From NCBI RefSeq assembly GCF_020509005.1, contig NC_063021.1:1240001-1304000 (forward strand): DNA of 64,000 bases, in the 5' to 3' direction. Below the pieces are notes generated by a model, which saw only the letters and a program-made list of their open reading frames with translations, made no database searches and was not told the DNA's origin. Shown here piece by piece: positions 1 to 12,711 of this stretch. Positions within the stretch are counted from its first letter, which is position 1. Each line of letters begins with the position of its first letter. The DNA comes from Fulvia fulva (taxonomy: Eukaryota > Ascomycota > Dothideomycetes > Mycosphaerellales > Mycosphaerellaceae). A program made the translations under genes and the position numbers.

Positions 1-104
1 CGCTTAACCGTAAGTAGCGCGAAGACCTTAAGAAGTAGGGTAAGTACTACCGCTACCGTATAGGTTCTTACGTATCGACTAACCCTAAATGCCTAATATA
101 TAGA

Positions 105-833
105 TAGATAGATTTGTTATTCCCCTGTTCTAGGACCCTATCCGTCCTATATAGGTATATATCTATTGTTATATATAAAGGGAAACCCGAATAGGTAAAA
201 ACCCTTACCGCCCCCGACTACTCCTAGTCTAGATTAGCTTTCCCTCTAAACGTACGTAGTCTATATCACTACCCTATTAGCCCCCGCTCCTAGCCGGTCT
301 CGTCGCGCTACGTCGTGTCCTCTCTTCCTATACTACTCCTACTAGGCGGTACTATTCTAGCTAGCCCTTCTCTAGTATCTAGTTCGTAATACGCCGTAGG
401 TCCTTAGCGTTATTAAGAAGTACCCTAATCGTCCGGTTCCTCGCCTTTACTATCTACTCCCCCCTTCCTAGCGACTACCTCGGATAGACGAGGAGTGCGT
501 GCCGTACGTTCTAGGAGCGATAGCCGTAGGGGCAGCTAGTATTCGTGTATCCTAGAACCTTCCTCTATAATAGGTACCCCTAGAGGCCGATGTGTTCGCT
601 TCGTAGTTAGGTTACTATACTACTCTATACCCTCGTAAGGCGGTAGTAGATAAGCTTCGGGGGGTGCTTAACCGCGGATTTTGTAGCTAACTATTCCTTA
701 GGTTGTCCCGCTAGCTAAGGGCGTCTACTATGCCCTATAACCTAGTTGTTCTACCTCTCTTTCTATAGTTACTCTACAAACGATTTCTTACCTTCCTATT
801 ATATTACTAGCTATTCGTCCCTTACCCGGTAGT
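105..833 (-). mobile_element. 3' fragment of a LINE (LINE-B family), heavily RIP-mutated
   Basis: Read on the minus strand this stretch matches the 3' end of the LINE at about 25240-25985 almost base for base, including the tail region, where short CTAT/ATAG tetranucleotide repeats lie beside the element end (about 101-112). It therefore carries the C-terminal end of a LINE ORF2 and its 3' untranslated region. Homology stops near 833, so the copy is strongly 5'-truncated, as is usual for LINEs. Nearly all CA/TG dinucleotides are gone and the frame is full of TAG codons. Positions 1-104 are equally mutated DNA in which I recognise nothing. Confidence 0.8.
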
Positions 834-839
834 TTATAC

Positions 840-3800
840 CTAATATATAGGTACGATAGCAACTATCGCCTACCGCGTCTACGTAATACTACGCCGAATC
901 TGAACGTAAACCTTAGTTCCCTAGCCGCCGATCCGTAGTAGGGAAATAGTACGACCGCTACCTAAGCGTAGTAGATAGCGGTCACCCGAACTCCCTAGGA
1001 TAGAAAGAGTATAAGATTAAGAGACACGGAATGTAAGAGACGGTAATAGACTATAGTAAGGAGCTTAAGATATCGGTATACGTACTAGATAAGTAATAGC
1101 TAGCTATATACCCTTATATAGTGTTACCCGTAATAATATAATATAGAAAGGCTCGAGGCCTTATAGATTCTGCTCCTACCTCTCTCTTTCTTAACTAGAA
1201 ATTTATACGCAAATATATAATACCCCTGATCCCTTTAACGTAAAGCCGACGACTAATACTAGGAGATAGAACGGCCACTACGCGGCAGATTATATATGCG
1301 GCCCTTATAGACGTAGTTATTAGCAATTATTACGAGTAAATATTATACTACGTTACCGACCTCGAATACGATATCGTCTTTAGCCTACCGTAGCTTATAG
1401 CGTATAACCTAAACATCTTCTAGGAGATAGGCGAGGTAGCATTTAGATCGGATTACTACTTTAGTCACTATCTATAGAATAAGACATCGATAATAGTATA
1501 ATCCCTAAACTACCGCGAGAAGAAGAAGTAGGCACTAGTACGGTACGGACTAGAGCCCTTTACTAGAGAAGTAGCGAGCTTTATAGTAGGAGGGGCAGAG
1601 CTAAACGTCTTATTATATAACCTAGAAGACATAGACGATGAAGAAGTGGACTACTAGGGCGTTTCTTAACGCGCGTAGGGGATGTACGCGTACCGGCCTA
1701 GAGCCGAGTACTTCTACATTATGCCTACTAGGCGTAAGAGGGACGGCGGAGAGCTTAAGCTAAGTGTAATAGCTACTAATGATCTAGACCAATTCTTAAA
1801 CAAGTAGTTTAATCATAAACCGAAGGAGAAGTTGCCGCCGATATACTACGATATTACGGACGCTTTCTTAGCTAAGGATTATAAAGGACTCCTACCTTAC
1901 CGACTAGGCGTAGATTATGAGATTTATATTAAGCCTAATAGTCTATAAGAGCTACTATACCGTAAGCCCTACGGCCTAGCTAAGAAGGAGAACGAGGCAG
2001 TTAAGAAATAGCTAGATAAGTAAATATCTAAAGGGAAGGTACGGAAAGTAGGGTAAAAGACGAGCTAGTCTCCTATACTAGTACTAGTAGTACGTAAGCC
2101 TAGAGGTAGGCTACGTGTTTATATCGACTATAGAGGATTGAATACGATCACTATCAAGAACCGGTATCCGATTCCCTTAATATAAGAGACGCTTAACCGT
2201 ATATACGGTAAGAAGTACTTTACGAAGCTAGACATTATAGTAGCCTTTAACAAGTTATAGATAGCTAAAGGGCACGAGTAGTTAACGGCGTTTACGACAT
2301 AATACGGCATCTACGAGTGTCTAGTGTTGCCATTCTGCTTATATAACGGACTAGTATCGTTCTAATTATACATTAATAAGGTCTTATAAGAATACCTAGA
2401 CGACTTTATATCGGCCTACCTAGATGACGTACTTATCTTTAGTAACACCTTAGAGGAGTATATTGAACACGTACGGAAGGTTCTTACTAAGCTACGCAAT
2501 GTAGGACTTATAGTAGACATCGACAAAAGCGAATTCTACTAATAGAAGGTGAAGTATCTTAGGCTAATTATAACCCCTAACGGTATCGAGATAGACCCCG
2601 AGAAACTCGAATGTATTTAGATATAGGAAGCTCCTAAGAACCTAAAGGATGTCTAGGCCTTCCTTAGATTCGCCAACTTCTATAGGCGGTTTATCGAAGC
2701 ATTTTCGCGTATAGCTACTCCTCTTATAAACCTAACCAAGTCGGACGGACTAAGCAATTATAAGAATAGAAGGATTCAATAGTTACTAGATTACTAACGA
2801 GCCTTTAACAATTTGAAAGCTACGTTTAGTAAAGCCGGCATGCTCGTACATTACGTACTAGGTAGGGAAATAGTAGTAGAGACAGATTCTTTAGATTTTA
2901 TAAACGCCGGCGTACTTTCGTAGTATAACGAGAATAGTATACTACATCCTATAGCCTTCTACTCGAAGAAGTTAAGTCTATAGGGGTGTAATTATAAAAT
3001 CTATAACAAGGAACTATTAGCTATTATCAAGGCTTTTAAGGAATAGAGACCCGAGCTCGCCTACGAGGTAGATAATAAGGACTTATAGCTAGTCAAGATT
3101 TATACCGACTATAAGAACCTAGAATACTTTATAAAGACAAAGTAGCTAAATCGGCGACAAGCGCGTTAGGCTAAGTTCTTATTATAGTTCAACTTCAAGA
3201 TAATATACCGTCTAGGACTTTAAGGTATAAAGCTAGACAGCCTAACGAGACGTAGCTAGGACCTTCCGTAAGAGGTGGACGACCCTCGGAACTAGTATTA
3301 GCATTAGACATTACTACCTCCTAAGCGATTCCTTAAGATCGCCTTACTATAGGCAATAGTAGAAGATACGCCGGAAGAAGAGGAACTAGTATAGCTAAAC
3401 CCTAAAGCTAAAGAGTTTATACCTATAGAACGAGATACGCCTACTAAATAACTAGCGACGCGTAAAAGTAAACAACCGGCGACGCGTAAAAGTTAGCGGG
3501 AAGCCGAACTCGAGTATCGAATGTCGACGGCGTACGTAACTAATAACGAGCTTAAGACCGCGATTAAGGACCTATAGAAAGACCGTACTCCTACACTACT
3601 ATAGAGAGCGAAGATTTACCTAGTATACTATAAAGTAGATAGCGATCTACTATATATTCGAAATTAATACGACGGCTAGAGCTTATAGGTACTAAATGAC
3701 TAAGCCTAATAGACTAGGATAATTAAGATAAACTATAACGCTCTAGTAGTAGGCTATCTAAGACGAGCTCGTACTTATAAACTCGTAGCACGTGAATTCT

Positions 3801-5516
3801 ACTAGCCTAGATTAGCGAGATTCGTACGTAGATATACCGCGAATTGCCGTACCTACCGTATAACAAAATCTCTATACTCCTAGCCACTAGGATTATTATA
3901 GCTACTTCCTGTTCTAGATCGGCCTTAGAAATATATTGTAGTCGACTTCGTTATCGGACTCCTAGATAGCACTCTTAACGGTATAGTCTATAATAACATT
4001 ATAACCGTTACTAATAGGCTTACTAAGGAAGTCGAGCTGATCCCTATTAGCGCGATAATAGTATAGAATACGGCAAGGCTTTTCCTTAAACATATGTTCT
4101 GTCGGCGCGGGTTTCCTAATACTATTATATTAGACCGTAGTAAGTAGTAGGTTACTACCTTCTAGAAGAAACTCTATAAGATACTCCGTACAAATCGTAA
4201 GCTAAGTTCTTCGTATTACCTAGAAACTAATAGATAGTCAGAACGTACTAACTAGGCAATAGAACAGTATCTTCGTATATTTACTAATAAGGTATAGGAT
4301 GACTAGGTAGATAGCTATGCCTTGCTTAGTTCGCGATTAATAATTACCTGTCTAAGACTACTAGTGTGTCGCCGTTCTACGCTACCTTAGGCTACAACCC
4401 TAAGTTTCTAGAGCGAGTTGACCTGAACGCTAGAAAGGAGGGAGGACTAACTACTCTCTAGCGACTAGATACGCGATTAGTAGAAACCTTTATACGTCGA
4501 ATTTGCGAGCTTTATAAGCACCTTTAAGAGAATATACGAATGTTATAAGCTCTCTAAGTAGAAGTATTAAACCGCTACCGAAGCATTCCTCTAGACTATA
4601 AGGTAGGTGATTAGGTGTATCTTAGTACTAAGAACATCCGTACGACTCGACTATCTAAGAAGCTAGATAGGAGATATACCGGCCCTTACTAGATTACGGA
4701 AGTTATGCCGGCTAGACTCTCTTATCGACTAAAACTATTAGACTCTCTAGTAGGACTTAATAACTGCTTCTATACCTCACTACTATAACGAGCCGACCAC
4801 CCCGATTTCCTACTACTTAAAGGGCAGTATCTAGCGCCGCTACTACCGATAACTATCGAGCCTAATACTACCGAGGCTAATATAGTAGCTGATATAGTAG
4901 TAGTACCTACGTATATATACGAGGTGGAAAAGATCCTTAACATATATACCCGTAAGCGGGTAGGTAAGGTAAAGAAGGGGTATAAGCGTAAGGTAGATAT
5001 ATAGTATAAGGTGAAATAGGCTAGATATTAGAACGAGGAGGATAGTGAGACCTAGTAACCTATAGAGGACATCCTTAAATACGTAGCCGCCGCTATTATA
5101 GACTTTTACTATAACCGGCCGGAGTTATCTACACCTATAGGCTTCGTAGCTCTATCTAACTAGTCCCTACTAGCTACTAAGGTACTCGGGCTTAACACGA
5201 TTAGGGTCATTCCGAAAGACACCCGAGTAGAGCCTATAGAGCCTATAATAATACCTAACTTTGGTTATAAGGATTATACGCGAGCGCTAGCCGAAGACAG
5301 ACTTAGGTCTAGGTTAAGCTAGCTAACTAGGCAACATGTTTCTCGAAGGAAGCTAGTCGAGGATAGTCTTAATAGAGCGATTGCGATGTTATCGGATAAC
5401 AATAGGGTACTAGAGGATGATTAGGCGTTTACGCGATTATAGAGCTCGATAGGTAAGTAGCCTTATAAGGTGTATAACGCTTAGAGGACTAAGGCGTGTT
5501 TTAGGAGGGGGGGTAC
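840..5516 (+). pseudogene. Degenerate Ty3/gypsy chromovirus pol (PR-RT-RNaseH-IN-chromodomain)
   Basis: Conceptual reading through many TAG stops gives a Ty3/gypsy polyprotein in canonical order. A protease-like region lies around 1200-1500. Reverse transcriptase runs about 1800-2700 and shows [15 protein letters not shown], the active-site stretch AYLDDVL (about 2415) and [12 protein letters not shown]. RNase H is about 2850-3200 (FYSKKLSL, YNKELLAIIKAFKE, LNRRQAR). Integrase is about 3700-4600, with part of the core readable as FPNTIILDRSK. A chromodomain-like segment sits about 4910-5130, ending in IIDFYYNRPEL. The stops are TAG codons expected from CAG or TGG after CpA-to-TpA change. The 5' LTR and gag are not clear here; the element probably starts near the LINE scrap at 833. 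It is inactive. Confidence 0.85.
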
Positions 5517-5705
5517 TATCACGGGTAGCCCGTGACCCCTTACTATAGCTACGTCGGCCCGGCTAAACCGCGGACCTTCCGTATTAGGTTAGCGCGGCTT
5601 AGCTTTACTTTATAACTTCGTCGCGCCTCGCGCTCCTCTTTCGTAGCTTTGTAGAATAACAACTATCTCGTTCGGACCCTATAGTACGCGCGCCCTTATA
5701 TTGTA
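5517..5705 (+). repeat. 3' LTR of the degenerate chromovirus (approximate end)
   Basis: Directly after the G-rich polypurine-like run at 5506-5513 the sequence reads TATCACGGG TAG CCCGTGA, a mutated TGTCACGGG start with a 7 bp inverted repeat at the LTR tip. A mutated terminal ..CCCTTATA near 5700 may be the end (from CCCTTACA). Downstream DNA reads as a protease gene on the other strand, which supports insertion of this element into an older one. The matching 5' LTR is not in the window, so the end is inferred. Confidence 0.5.
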
Positions 5706-8700
5706 CTTATTAGTACCTATAATAGCCGTAAACATTATACTTTTACCTTTCCTACTAGCGATTGTTCCCTCCTATAATCTATCGTCGTAGTTACGGCCTA
5801 TTAGTCGTACCTTCCTATACTAAGGGCGGCTAAGGATTATAGGCGAATCTAGATTAGCGAAGACAAATATATAGATCTAGTAGTATATACTAAACACCTA
5901 AGTATTAAGCTTTGAAATTACTCCCTTAAACTTCGCTCTTCTATCCGCTTCTCGAAAGGATAAGTAGGCGCTAGGTACGATAGGCAAGCCAAACTTATAT
6001 ACTATCCTCGGGCTAATAATGTTAACTTTAGATCCCTCGTTAAGTAGGGCTCGAGTCTAACCTTTACTAGTCCTAAGCTCGGTAACTACCTAAGGGCTAG
6101 GTACTATTATAAAATCGTCTAGTATACTAGATAGACTGATCTTTTTAATGTTCTCGTACAACTCGGCGGTAGGGACAGCATCCTTACTATATAACATCGT
6201 TAAGAACACACCTATAAAGCGAGCTTAATAATTATCCTAAAAGACTTCTTTATTAGCCTCTTCTTCCTCGTCTTTATAGGTAGCAACATAACTCGTACGG
6301 ACTTTAGTCCCTTCTTAGCTAGCTAACTTACGGACGGTAGTAAGCTTAGACTATAGATCAGGGGTATTTACTACTCTCCTAAACAAGGTAGTCTTAAACT
6401 AGCGACTATACTAAAACTAGTCCCGGGCATTAACGTTTAGAAACGTAGTCTAAAGAATTTGATTAATCTAATAGGTCACTCCCTCCTCCTTAGTAACGGG
6501 CCTATCTCCTATACCGTACTATCGGACGTAGTTATTAATCCTTATCGTCTTTATATTCTATAGCCGTTTACGCTATACGAATAGGGCATTAATAGGCCCT
6601 ACCGGCTATTCCGAGGGCGTGGGCCTTAACTTAGCTCGAGGCTTAGGTGTCCTTCTAAGAGTCTCCCCTAACGCTACTGTGAACTAGCTTCTACTAGTCC
6701 TAGAACCGGCGTCTTTAATCATCTCTACCTCCTACTAACCGAGTTCTTCCTACCGGATCTCCTCTTCGAGTTCTTATCGTATAGCTTTAGCGGCCTCGGC
6801 TCGTACCCTTAATGCCTATATACTAGACCTTGTTCGAGGATTCGGGTTCTTTATAATTCCTACTAGAGCTTTGCCTCGAGATTTGTTACTCTAGATTAGG
6901 TAGGCCTTAACCTTAACCTCGTCGTAGTTTATAATCCTACTCCCTTATAGAACCGGTTCTCCTTCTTCCTTAAACTAGATCTAGTCACTACTAGCGGCCG
7001 TCGGTTACTACCTAGATCTAACATCTTAAGGCCCGTATTCTATAAGGTGTCGGTTGTTAGGTAGAGGTTTAGAGTAGTTAGGAAGCTTTACGCTTAAGAC
7101 ACTAGTATAATCTCGACCTATCTATTGTTTCCGAAGTATAGGGATTTTTATGTCCTTATTAAATAGAATCGGGCTATAGTGTTCCTTAAGCTACGGAAGT
7201 ATATAAAGGAGCTTAGGTTTGCTATAGCCCCGTCGGAAGTTAAACTTAGGGGGATTTAGATCGGTCTTCTTTCCTAGGTACTACTAGTTGTTCGTCGCTA
7301 AAAAGACATACCCTTATAAGATAAGGAATAGCATCGCGGGGCACCTATTAGCCTAATATTCCGTACTACTATAGTTATAATAGTACCTATTAAGCGCTTT
7401 AGACTACTTGCGGTTGTATAACTACGGGCGCTATCTTAAGTAAACCTATAGTTTAGGCACGCGATCGGGGTTTTCTAGTTATATAGACCTCTAATTTTCA
7501 CTAGGGTTAAAGGATCTAACCTCCGCCGCGCGACCTCGTTAGTAAGCCCAAATACTTATTTCTACTATTTTCTAAATAAGGTTATCGTCGATAGTAGCGG
7601 AAATAGCTAGTTTGTTAAGTATAATAATCTTAGGGATTAAGCGCGGTATCTACTTTATAACTAACCGATAAAGCTACGGTAAAGTAAGTAGAAAGTCCGT
7701 ATATACGGCCTTCTATCCTTCTTTACTATTAGCGATACTTATCGCCTCGTCTAGTATCTTTTGAAAGTACCGAAACTTCTTAGGCTACTTCGGATAGAGC
7801 CTACATTTCTTATAAACTGCCTTAGTAACTGACTCTAGGAGCCCCTAAAGTAGAAGACGGCTACGGGAGCTGTTATCGAGGTCTTCGGGATTAATTAGGT
7901 CACTAGAGGCTACGAAGAGACGGATAAACTCCTTTATATCCTATTCCTTAGGACTTTTCCCTTACTCGGCCCGGACTATCTCTTCTAGATATTCTCGACT
8001 TCCTAATATCGAATAGGTATCGAATCTCGAAAATTTAGCTAAGAAGGACCTCCTAAAGGTGCTCCGCCTTACTTACTATCCCTCTAACCTTATTACTAAA
8101 CGTCGGAAAGTAGTCTCGTAGTTGCGCTCGAAACGACCCTAGAAGTTATCTTTCTTATTTAATAGCCTTAGTAGATACTAGTCTATAAGATCATTAAACC
8201 TCTCCTAGAGATTAGTAGCGTTCCTACTATTAAAGAGGGGGTTTTCCGGACTCCCTAGAGTAGGGAAGCGAGGTCCTACATTTTCTATAGTAATAGTAAG
8301 ACGGCTAAACAAGGCTACTATCGCATCCGGACTATAGGGCATTCCTAACGTTATAGTGCCCTTATTTAAGTCACCCTCTTCTTAGTTATTTCGTCGTGCT
8401 CTTTCCTTACCCTTATTAGAGCCTAAAGCCTCCGGGGTGTTATCTTCGTCGCTATCCGAGTCTTCTATCCCTTCTAGGATTATAGCCTCCCTATAAGGCC
8501 TATAGGCCTTCGTTAGACTTTCTAGTAACTCTTAGCCAGCTCTAATACTAGTAAACGACTCGAACCTCGATAAAGATATAACTAAAACTTATGACCTTAT
8601 TCGTAACCTTGCTCGTAACGTTGTACTTACTTTGCTTAATACTAAGAACCTTGACCTTAGGTGCCTTAATACCTTAAGATTTCGACTTCGAGTCGACCTT

Positions 8701-8740
8701 AACCTTAATTTTACTAAAATGTACTAATAATACTACCAGG
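5700..8740 (-). pseudogene. Degenerate gag-protease remnant of an LTR retroelement
   Basis: On the minus strand a long open-like frame with scattered TAG stops can be followed. Its upstream part (about 7600-8400) resembles a gag capsid region with segments such as GSPENPLFNSRNAT and FLAKFSRFDTYSIL. Its downstream part (about 5950-6100) contains RALLNEGSKVNIISPR, which resembles the retropepsin active-site region with the catalytic D-[ST]-G altered to NEG. A following LDSPIILSRP segment (about 5800-5850) is consistent with the C-terminal ILGRP motif of such proteases. I could not assign the family more finely, and no reverse transcriptase follows; the chromovirus LTR interrupts it near 5700. 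The gag identification is by gestalt and moderately uncertain. Confidence 0.5.
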
Positions 8741-9120
8741 TATATACTTGAACCCCCCCTTATTAGCTACTAAAATATAGACGACCAACTACCCTAGTAA
8801 GTATAGGCGCGCTTAGTGACCTTGAGATAGCTCGCGCGTAGGTATATATACTTATCGGTCCGCGGGCTATAAAGTATATATAGTGATCTTAAAAAAAGAT
8901 AATAAATCTGAAATTTTTAGATTCCCGTATCTTCGCCTTATAGAGAGATTCCTCGTAAATCCTAGCTTCCTACTAAGGTCGCCTCCTAACTATATATATC
9001 TTAGTAGTACCCCTATATACCTCTACTACGTAATTGACCGTTAAAGGTTAACGAGATTCGACGCGCAAATTTTAGGGTCTAAAGGGGGCCCTTAGCTCGT
9101 CAATACTATTAAGAACATAT
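8741..9120. other. RIP-mutated spacer, probably LTR or 5' leader of the gag remnant
   Basis: This 380 bp stretch lies upstream (minus-strand sense) of the gag-like frame and has no coding signal. It includes a C7 run at 8752-8758 and several TATATA runs. It may be the LTR or leader of the minus-strand element, but no second copy is present to test this. It ends at the tetranucleotide tail of LINE-A. Confidence 0.35.
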
Positions 9121-9324
9121 AGATAGATAGATAGATAGATGATTCATTTACCCGTTGTGGTGCCCTCCGGCCTATGCGGGTTTATGTCTATATATGTTAC
9201 TACATAAGGTAGGAAACCTATTCCTAGGTAAAAACCTCCTCTCCTTCTCTAATAGCTTCCTTGCCATGAGTTCTCAGTTTTCCTTCCATTAGGGTGCACT
9301 AGTGTCATGGTGGTTAGCCTCTGA

Positions 9325-12300
9325 CTACCTTGTCTGCAACCCTAGAGTTGTCCCCCTCTTCCTGCTCTCCTCCTCCTTCTTTCTCTCCTCAATCCATCTC
9401 TCTGTTTCCCTAGTAAGAGAGAACTGCTCCAAAAATCCTTGGTGGATGATCCACCTTGTAATTCTCTGGAGGTCTCCCTTATTGCTGATCATGGCTTGGA
9501 AGTTTCTGTTCCTTGCCCTTGCCCTCCATTCACCTCTCCCTGTACTCCATTCTTTGCAAACCAGAAGTCTATGTTCGACATTCTGGGACAGGTAGCCGCA
9601 TGGGCAACTCTTGTCTTCGATACCTGGGACTTTTCTCTGATGCAGGTATGCCCTGACTCCGATGTGTTCAGAGCGGATTTGTATTGCTATGCTTGCTTCT
9701 GACCTGGTCAGGTCTGAGTACAGTAGGTAGTTGTGGCTACCAAACTGTTGGAGTGCCTTTGGGGTTCCTGGCCTCTGTGGGGTTCTTGTCCATTCAGTCT
9801 TCCAGAGGAGTCCTGCCATCCTTTCAGCTAGAGACTGTTGCTTCTTCCCTTGGCTAGCTGCTGATCCTCTCCCTTGAGCCCTTCTGTCCTGTTCCTGCTG
9901 GGCTAGGTGCAGCTGTTCTGTTAGTTCTTTGAACTTCTGCAGGTCCTGCTGCTTCTGTGGGGCTGGATTGGGTCTTGCTTGTCTGTGCCTTCTTGTGCAC
10001 TGGCTCCTGATTTTGTTGACTGCCTTCTGGATTACTAGCTGGGCTGGGTATGCAGACGTCTTTCCTGCATACTGGTATCTCAACCCTTGAAGGTAGAGCT
10101 TGGCTGGTGGGGAGCCAGACTCCATTTCGACCACCCTTGTTGGAGTTGACTTGTATGCTCCAAGCACCTTTTTCAGACAGGAGGCTTGGGCTCTGCTGAT
10201 GGGATCTGCAATTCTCTTTGGGATCTTGTCTTGGGCTGACCAGATCTGGGCTCCATATAGCATGGCTGGCTTCACAATGGCCTTGTACATAACCTTTGCT
10301 TTCGCAAATGTGGCTCCCCATGTGGAGGCTGTAAGCCTGTCAATTGATTGCCTGTTGTTGTCTGCTCTTGCCTGTGCTTTCTTGACCTGTGGTCCCCAGC
10401 TGAGCTTTGGATCCATCCATATTCCTAGCACCCTTAATTCACTTGAGGGTTCTGTTGTGTGTCCCTGAATAGTGATTGGGGCTTGCATATTGTGTCTGTT
10501 TCTGGCTCTACTGAAGTGGATGAGTTGATACTTCTCTGGGGCAAATCTGGCTCCATGTTTCCTGGCCCATTCCTCACATTCCTTGTGTTTCTTCTGCAAG
10601 ATTCTGCAGTTCTCTTCTGTGCTGTCTGACCAGGCTAGGATGTTTGTGTCATCCACAAACCCTGAGGCTGATGTGTTTCTAGAGTTTAGCTTTGCTGGCA
10701 GGTCTGCCATAAAGAGGAGAAACAGGATTGGAGACATTGTTGATCCCTGTGGGATTCCTGTCTCTGTAGGCATGCTGTCAGATTTGTATCTGCCCAGTCT
10801 TAGTCTTGTGGTTCTGCCTCTGAGGAAGGACTGGATAAACTGGACTGTCCAGTTAGGGATAGCCTTCTGTTTCAGGATGTGGATCAGCCTCTGGTGTGAG
10901 ACATTGTCAAAGGCTCCTGATATGTCTAGTGAGAGGAGTGTGGCTGCTTTGTTGTTCCCAAAGTGCCATAGGGTCTTGATCTGCTCTGTGATAAGTTCCA
11001 CAGCTGTTAGTGTTGATCTTTGTTTCCTGCCTCCCATCTGTTCTTCAGGAAGGATTCCATGTTCTTCAGCTAGGTTTGTCAGCCTTTCTGCTATGATCTT
11101 TTCCAGGAGTTTGCCTAGTGTGTTGAGCAAGGCAATAGGTCTGTATGCCTTTAGCTTTGTGTAGTCCTCTTTCTGTGGTTTTCTCAAGACCACAGTCAGT
11201 GACTCCTTGAAGTGTTTAGGGCAGTGTCCTTGGGCCATGCACTGTGAAAAGATGTTTGACAGTGCAGGGGAGATCTGGTCCTTGCATGTCTTAATGAACA
11301 AGTTTGGAATCCCATCTGGTCCTGGGGCCTTGTTTCCTGAGAGTCTCTTAATGATGCTCTTGATCTCTCCCTCTCCCACTGTGCAGGATTGCTCTAGTGG
11401 TGTTGGATACACACTGCCCTCCAGATCCTGCAGGTCAGCTTCTACCTGTGTGCCAAAGAAATGTTTCCCCAATGCCTGTGCCTTTCCTGGGAGAGTGTGT
11501 TGATTTACTCCTTCCTGGTCTTCAATGTTTGGAAACTGGGGCAGCATGTTTCTGTCCTGTGTGGGTTGTCTTGCCCACTTTGCTAGTTTCCACATCTTCT
11601 CAGGGTTCTGGGTAATGGATCCAACTGTTGACCTCCACTCCAGCATCTTGTCCCTCTTGATCTGGGCCTTCTTGTCTCTGGTTGCCTGGTTGTATCTGTC
11701 CCATGCTTCCTGGGAGTGGCTCTGGGTAAGGGCTCTCCTGGCCTGCCTGGCTGCCTTGACCTTCTCTGAGCATTCCTTTGTCCAGAATGGCTTCTGGTAC
11801 AGTGACTGTTTCTTTTCTCTGGTGTGGGCTGCCGCAGTTTCCTGCATTGTTCTAACCAGTTCTGCCACTGCTTGGTCTATGTCTAAGGCTGTTTCCAGTC
11901 TCCTGGTCTCTAGTCCAGCTAGCTTCTGTTCCAGGTCTTATCTGATCTGTTCCCAGTTGGCTGCCTTCCAGGCCAGCTGAGGTTCTAGGTCTCCTTCCTG
12001 CTGTGTCTGTGTTTCAAACTCCACCTGAATTGGGAGGTGATCTGATGAGGACTCCAAGTCCTGGTTAACCCAGCATCTGGTGACCTTCTGCTGCAGGTCA
12101 TGTGATGCAAAGCACAGGTCAATGGTGCTTGAGCTTGCTCTCTGTGACCAGGTAGTTAGGCCCTTTGGGGTAACTAGGTGCATGTTGTTGCTTCGGGTAG
12201 TGGAGAGGAGTCTGTTAGCTAGGAAGTGATGGGCAGGTGCAAAGTCTGATCCCCATGTAGGATGGTGCAAGTTGAAGTCTCCCAGCACGATGTGTTGGGA

Positions 12301-12711
12301 GTCACTCTGCAGGATGTCTGGCAGCTGTTGTAGTGTGCCCAGCTGGGTGCTGCTTCTGGAGCTGGGGGGTGGGTTGTATACACTGTGGATGTGGATGCTG
12401 CCTTGGTTGGTGTTGAGTCTGACGGAGGTGATGTCTCCCCCTTCCTGTTGGATTTGTTCCCAGCTGTCTGTTGCCATCTCTTTGCTGATGTACATGCATG
12501 TTCTAGGGGTGCCTTGTTTGGCTAGGAGTGTGTGATACCTTGGGTCGTTAGCAGTAGATGGTCTGTTAGATTTGCTGTTGATCCAAGGTTCCTGGACTGC
12601 AATAACTAGGTGTTTCTTTGGGTCCAGTGCTTGGAGAAAGCTTCTCTGGACCTTGTGCTGGCTTTTGTTGACGTTGTACTGGATAGTGGTAAGATTAGGT
12701 GTCTCAATCAT
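9325..12711 (-). pseudogene. LINE-A ORF2 (AP endonuclease-like + reverse transcriptase), one stop
   Basis: The ORF2 protein nicks the target and primes reverse transcription there. From ATG 12711 the endonuclease/exonuclease/phosphatase domain shows VQEPWI, GDFNLHHPTWG and SSDHLPI. A single TAA at 11938-11940 interrupts the frame and the same frame continues open to 9325. The TAA would be CAA without one CpA-to-TpA change. The reverse transcriptase covers roughly 10300-11400, with TGIPQGSTMSP, the catalytic box FVDDTN and a C-terminal CPCG..H..C motif (SCPCGYLSQNVEHRLLVC). I see no RNase H domain. Apart from this stop, ORF2 looks complete at about 1,128 codons, so the copy is very recently dead. 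Confidence 0.92.
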
